A DNA stretch of 8,128 bases from assembly GCA_014377155.1 (NCBI GenBank), contig JACMQD010000311.1:1-8128 (forward strand), read 5' to 3'. The position numbers were made by a program, and so were the translations under genes. How positions within the stretch are numbered: position 1 is the stretch's first letter; every line of letters begins with the position of its first letter. The DNA is from Herminiimonas sp. GTDB taxonomy: Bacteria > Pseudomonadota > Gammaproteobacteria > Burkholderiales > Burkholderiaceae. Positions 6,653-8,128 of this stretch are shown here, one piece after another. The notes below the pieces were generated by a model that had not been told where the DNA came from, searched no databases, and worked only from the letters and a program-made list of their open reading frames with translations.

Positions 6653-7339
6653 TCATGGCCGGCGGTCTTCAGCGGCGACAAATTTCAGCAGATCGGTCAG
6701 TGACGCGCCTTCGCCATGTGGCGACACGCCGAGCTCCTCGACCGGCGCGCCGACACGATTGACCCAGAACGTCTGGTAACCGAACCAGGCAGCACCGCAG
6801 ACATCCCAGCAATTGCCGGATACGAACAAAATATTTTTCGCCGGTATGCTGAAAAGGTCTGTTGCGAGCTGATACGCTTCCGGCGCGGTCTTGAATTTTT
6901 TGACGGTGTCGACCGATAGCAGATGCGTAAATAACGACTGCATGCCGGCCGCCTTGACGACCACATCGAGCATGCTGGTATTCGCATTCGACAGGATCGC
7001 CAGTTTGAATCCCTCTTGCTGCAACTGTCTCAGCACGGCCAGGTTTTCCGGGAAGGGCTGGAGCTTTGCATATTCCGCCATCAGCGCGTTTTGTGCATCG
7101 ACATCGAGATCGAGTCCGAGCTTCTTGCAGCAAAACAGCAATGCATCCTGGGTTACCTCCCAAAACGGCTTGTACATCGAGCACAGGGTCCGCAAGCGGG
7201 TATATTCGATCTGCTTGTCGCGCCACAGTGCGGCCAGTGCCTCGCCCTTGCCGGGAAAAAGCTTGTCAGCCGACGCACCGATCGAATACACATCGAAGAG
7301 CGTTCCGTAGGCGTCGAATACGATTGCTTGAATGGTCAT
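6653..7339 (-). CDS. Haloacid dehalogenase, type II (L-2-haloacid dehalogenase)
   Basis: A 228-residue cytoplasmic HAD-superfamily hydrolase that replaces the halogen of short 2-haloacids with hydroxyl, for example chloroacetate to glycolate. All catalytic positions of Pseudomonas L-DEX YL appear one residue earlier: Asp9 nucleophile in VFDAYGTLFDV, Arg40, Ser117-Asn118 in ILSNAN, Lys150 in KKFKTAPEAYQ, Tyr156, and Ser174, Asn176 and Asp179 in VSGNCWDVCGAAWFGYQTFWVNR. The cap domain occupies roughly residues 15-95. The frame opens further upstream to 7438, but those 33 residues do not resemble the family and the conserved MTIQAIVFDAYGT start is at 7339. No clear Shine-Dalgarno sequence precedes it. 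It lies upstream of glcB on the same strand, which offers a pathway link through glycolate and glyoxylate. Family members also act on other phosphate or halide substrates, so the true substrate is open. Confidence 0.92.
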   Translation of the reverse strand: MTIQAIVFDAYGTLFDVYSIGASADKLFPGKGEALAALWRDKQIEYTRLRTLCSMYKPFWEVTQDALLFCCKKLGLDLDVDAQNALMAEYAKLQPFPENLAVLRQLQQEGFKLAILSNANTSMLDVVVKAAGMQSLFTHLLSVDTVKKFKTAPEAYQLATDLFSIPAKNILFVSGNCWDVCGAAWFGYQTFWVNRVGAPVEELGVSPHGEGASLTDLLKFVAAEDRRP

Positions 7340-7373
7340 AAGTGGCGCGGTTTGATTAGAATGATCAGCGCGT

Positions 7374-7389
7374 AGTATATTCGATCGAA
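7374..7389 (-). promoter_or_regulatory. Candidate promoter and operator for the dehalogenase gene
   Basis: On the minus strand TATACT (7379-7374) resembles a -10 element, 34 bases before the ATG at 7339. Directly upstream is the perfect 10-bp palindrome TTCGATCGAA (7380-7389), flanked by AT-rich bases, which could be a regulator site. A good -35 at normal spacing is not seen, so an activator might be needed. Confidence 0.35.
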
Positions 7390-7504
7390 AATCGCATAGC
7401 TGAGTCGTTTTGTCATTTGATTCGTGTTTTTTAATCACAAGTAGTGCAGCTTCGAGGACGTCGGTGCCTATTTATTGGAGTTACCTTCGCCCGCATGGGT
7501 GGCG

Positions 7505-7651
7505 ATGGCTTTGTTGCTGGTGTTGCTCGCCCCGATCATGTTTGGCAAAATCATTGACGATGATGCGAGCGGACGTGCCGGCAAAACCGATGACGAACTG
7601 GTTTTTGGCGTGTTGACCTTGCTACAACCGGCAGTGCTGTTATCCGTTTGA
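7505..7651 (+). CDS. Doubtful small membrane ORF
   Basis: Not a family I recognise. The frame is open from 7445 to TGA 7649-7651, and from ATG 7505 would give 48 residues. The stretch WVAMALLLVLLAPIMFGK is a convincing membrane-spanning segment, followed by a charged IIDDDASGRAGKTDDELVFG part and a hydrophobic VLTLLQPAVLLSV end. No ribosome binding site precedes ATG 7505 or GTG 7499 at normal spacing; GGAG at 7477-7480 is too far. It may be a real short protein, the tail of a decayed gene cut off by the TAG at 7442-7444, or chance. It lies between the divergent dehalogenase and efflux-adaptor genes. Confidence 0.25.
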   Translation: MALLLVLLAPIMFGKIIDDDASGRAGKTDDELVFGVLTLLQPAVLLSV

Positions 7652-7714
7652 CGGCAACAGATCGGTGGACCCCTTCCGCCGAGCATACTGCAAACGCAAA
7701 ACGGCAGACTAATT

Positions 7715-7732
7715 TATAGTGCAACGTTGCAC
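7715..7732 (+). promoter_or_regulatory. Candidate promoter and operator of the efflux genes
   Basis: TATAGT (7715-7720) matches the -10 consensus in five of six bases and overlaps the perfect 14-bp palindrome GTGCAACGTTGCAC (7719-7732). A two-fold site over the -10 and likely start point is typical of TetR- or MarR-type repressors of efflux operons. It lies 75 bases before the adaptor start codon. A -35 is not obvious. A further weak hairpin (CTGTT..CCGT-TTG-ACGG..AACAG, 7637-7660) lies upstream. Confidence 0.45.
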
Positions 7733-7807
7733 CGCAACCAGTGCCTGGCGCCGCTCGTGCGGTCGCTGGCGCTCTGATATCGGAAGCACCTGCTTACAAG
7801 GATGGCA

Positions 7808-8128
7808 ATGATTGATACCCAAGTCGAAGCACCCCGCGACAGCACGCCGTCGCCGTCGAGGAAGAAAATCAGCCGGCGGGCGTCCGTCATCGGCGCCGTT
7901 ATCGCCCTGACGGTGCTGGCGGGGTTGGGATGGCTTGCATGGTATCTCACGCATCAAGACGCCGATCCGGCAGTTAGCCGCCCCGGTGGCAGGCGCGGCG
8001 CTCCGGCGACCACGGTCGGCGTGGCCGTGGCCGAGCGCGCCGATATCCCGGTTGTGCTCGACGCACTGGGAACCGTGGTGCCGACTGCCAGCGTGACGGT
8101 ACGGCCGCAGGTATCGGGCGTGTTGCAA
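7808..8128 (+). CDS. RND efflux periplasmic adaptor subunit, MdtA-like, N-terminal part
   Basis: The first 107 codons of a gene that continues past the window edge. A charged cytoplasmic N-terminus (1-25, rich in K and R) is followed by one membrane segment at about 26-47 (VIGAVIALTVLAGLGWLAWYL), a flexible linker with RPGGRRGAP (58-66), and the start of the membrane-fusion fold: TTVGVAVAERADIPVVLDAL (68-87), then GTVVPTASVTVRPQVSGVLQ. This matches MdtA-type adaptors, which join an inner-membrane RND pump to an outer-membrane channel. ATG 7808 is chosen because AAGG (7798-7801) lies six bases upstream; the in-frame ATG at 7802 is too close to that site. Pump genes of the mdtBC type would be expected downstream. 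The substrate cannot be told from this part. Confidence 0.9.
   Translation, partial: MIDTQVEAPRDSTPSPSRKKISRRASVIGAVIALTVLAGLGWLAWYLTHQDADPAVSRPGGRRGAPATTVGVAVAERADIPVVLDALGTVVPTASVTVRPQVSGVLQ

Noticed and set aside
7340..7438. N-terminal extension of the dehalogenase to ATG 7438
   Set aside because: The 33 extra residues are hydrophilic and unlike the family, and they cover the probable promoter. The conserved start is at 7339.
1..8128. A mobile element as the cause of the gene decay
   Set aside because: I found no transposase-like frame, target duplication or terminal inverted repeats near the pseudogenes. Point and deletion decay explains them.

Overview
The window looks like chromosome of a GC-rich betaproteobacterium. 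The closest feel is Burkholderiales and perhaps Oxalobacteraceae (Herbaspirillum/Collimonas-like). This is inferred from codon use and from which protein families are present; no marker gene in the window proves it. There are no tRNA or rRNA genes, CRISPR arrays or recognisable insertion sequences.

Left part (1-2112, plus strand) is a peroxide-defence island that is partly decayed. It opens with the last 24 codons of a catalase-peroxidase (katG) and a hairpin. A near-perfect 27-bp palindrome that looks like an OhrR operator follows. Just after it lies a MarR/OhrR repressor gene that has lost its middle: the N-terminal motif with the sensing cysteine is fused in frame to the C-terminal tail, and the DNA-binding domain is gone. 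An intact ohr (organic hydroperoxide reductase) comes next, then a small single-domain cupin gene, then a catalase-family peroxidase pseudogene broken by at least two frameshifts. About 200 bases of non-coding or degraded DNA separate this from the next gene.

Middle (2113-4200, plus strand): one large gene for an inner-membrane acyltransferase of the OafA/Acyltransferase-3 type with a C-terminal SGNH domain, probably O-acetylating a surface glycan. A hairpin at 4243-4265 lies between it and the convergent glcB gene.

Right part: on the minus strand a type II L-2-haloacid dehalogenase (start 7339) precedes malate synthase G (glcB, start 6573) by 79 bp. Together they could feed haloacetate-derived glycolate/glyoxylate carbon into malate. 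At the far right, divergently on the plus strand, are a doubtful small membrane ORF, a perfect 14-bp palindrome beside a -10-like element, and the first 107 codons of an MdtA-type RND efflux adaptor that runs off the window.

No wholly new multi-gene system is evident. The most unusual content is the decay pattern in the peroxide region: a regulator reduced to its two ends with its operator kept, and a broken peroxidase a few hundred bases away.
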